5,886 bases of DNA from NCBI GenBank assembly GCA_007129635.1, contig SKVE01000902.1, forward strand, positions 1 through 5,886, written 5' to 3'. Below the pieces are notes generated by a model, which was not told where the DNA came from, searched no databases, and saw only the letters and a program-made list of their open reading frames with translations. Positions within the stretch are counted from its first letter, which is position 1. The number at the start of each line of letters is the position of its first letter. The stretch comes from Planctomycetaceae bacterium (GTDB lineage: Bacteria; Planctomycetota; Planctomycetia; Pirellulales; Pirellulaceae). Shown here piece by piece: positions 5,318-5,886 of this stretch. The position numbers were made by a program, and so were the translations under genes.

Positions 5318-5886
5318 GCAGTTGCGGTATCACGAGAAACACGTGCACGACTTGCCGGTCGAGGATTCGTTCGTCCGGCTGTGGGACGCCGAAGGCGCCG
5401 TCAATCAGGCGACGATCCAATCGGCGTTCCGGCCGTTATTGAAGACCGGGTTCATCTGGCCTTATGTTGCCTTGATGCCCGACTACCATCCCGGTGAAGG
5501 CTCGATGATCGGCAGCGTGATTCCCACCCGCGACGCTCTGCTTCCATCCGTCATCGGTGGCGATTTGGGGTGCGGCATGACGGCCGCCGTCCTGCCGTTG
5601 GACGCCCAGCGGCTGCTGCCCGGACTGCGGCGACTGGACGGGTTGCTCCGGGCCAGGATTCCGGTCGGCACGGCGCACAATCCGCAGGTGACCGACCGGG
5701 TCCGCAGCAACCCGATTTGGCAGCGCGAGTTTCGTGCGCGCGTTCTGGCCAACCGGTTGCAGCGGAAGATGATGCGGCAGTTCGCCTCGCTCGGTGGCGG
5801 CAATCACTTCCTGGAGATCCAACAGGACCAGGAAGGCCGGGCCTGGATCATGCTCCATTCGGGATCCAGGTATCTGGGCGTTGCCG
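5310..5886 (+). CDS. rtcB: RtcB-family RNA ligase, 3'-truncated by the window edge
   Basis: The frame is open from GTG 5310 to the right edge, giving 192 N-terminal residues of a protein that is usually about 400-480 long. RtcB joins RNA 2',3'-cyclic phosphate or 3'-phosphate ends to 5'-OH ends, using GTP and Mn2+, in tRNA splicing and RNA repair. Visible signatures are MPDYHPGEG (56-64, the PDxH element), GGDLGCGM (83-90, with the Mn-binding Asp85 and Cys88), SLGGGNHFLE (160-169, with Asn165 and His166) and LHSGSRYLG (182-190, His183). All metal ligands expected in this part are present, so the enzyme is probably active. The guanylylated histidine lies beyond the window and cannot be checked. 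The GTG is preceded by GGGAGAGG at 5298-5305, and the gene overlaps the methyltransferase by 8 bases, indicating a shared transcript. Neither RtcA nor archease is visible here. Confidence 0.93.
   Translation, partial: MDKQLRYHEKHVHDLPVEDSFVRLWDAEGAVNQATIQSAFRPLLKTGFIWPYVALMPDYHPGEGSMIGSVIPTRDALLPSVIGGDLGCGMTAAVLPLDAQRLLPGLRRLDGLLRARIPVGTAHNPQVTDRVRSNPIWQREFRARVLANRLQRKMMRQFASLGGGNHFLEIQQDQEGRAWIMLHSGSRYLGVA

Overview
The window looks like chromosomal DNA of a bacterium with roughly 60% GC. Three features suggest a planctomycete (Pirellulales-like): weak or absent ribosome-binding sites at several genes, short palindromic intergenic elements, and several membrane or zinc-ribbon proteins of a style I associate with that group. 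This assignment is an inference; no rRNA or other phylogenetic marker is present. All recognised genes are on the + strand.

Left block (1-3591): three co-oriented genes with gaps of 31 and 46 bases, possibly one transcript. They are the 3' part of an SMP-30/gluconolactonase-type beta-propeller hydrolase, a complete DAACS-family sodium:dicarboxylate/acidic amino-acid symporter with an unusually long loop between its first two helices, and a 385-residue membrane protein of unknown function. The hydrolase and symporter fit a small-carboxylate or sugar-acid catabolic neighbourhood, but no shared substrate can be read from the sequence.

Middle (3592-4393): a perfect 15-bp inverted repeat followed by T residues, probably a terminator. 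Then comes a short two-helix zinc-ribbon protein that looks like the C-terminal piece of a longer gene. Next is a roughly 194-bp intergenic element with 17-bp terminal inverted repeats (16/17 matching), 12-bp tandem repeats at its left end and an internal palindrome, resembling a MITE or REP-type dispersed element. The stretch ends with a good sigma70-like promoter (TTGCTG, 17 bases, TACAAT).

Right block (4394-5886): that promoter drives a two-gene RNA-processing unit. The first gene encodes a 307-residue protein that I read as two SpoU/TrmH-type 2'-O-ribose methyltransferase domains fused in tandem. The N-terminal half keeps the cofactor-knot motifs and the C-terminal half keeps motif 1 with its arginine, as if one active site were shared by a fused pseudo-dimer. 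Its stop codon overlaps the GTG start of an RtcB RNA ligase gene, which runs off the right edge. Translational coupling of a ribose methyltransferase with an RNA ligase suggests a combined RNA-repair and modification function. It is the most interesting item in the window.
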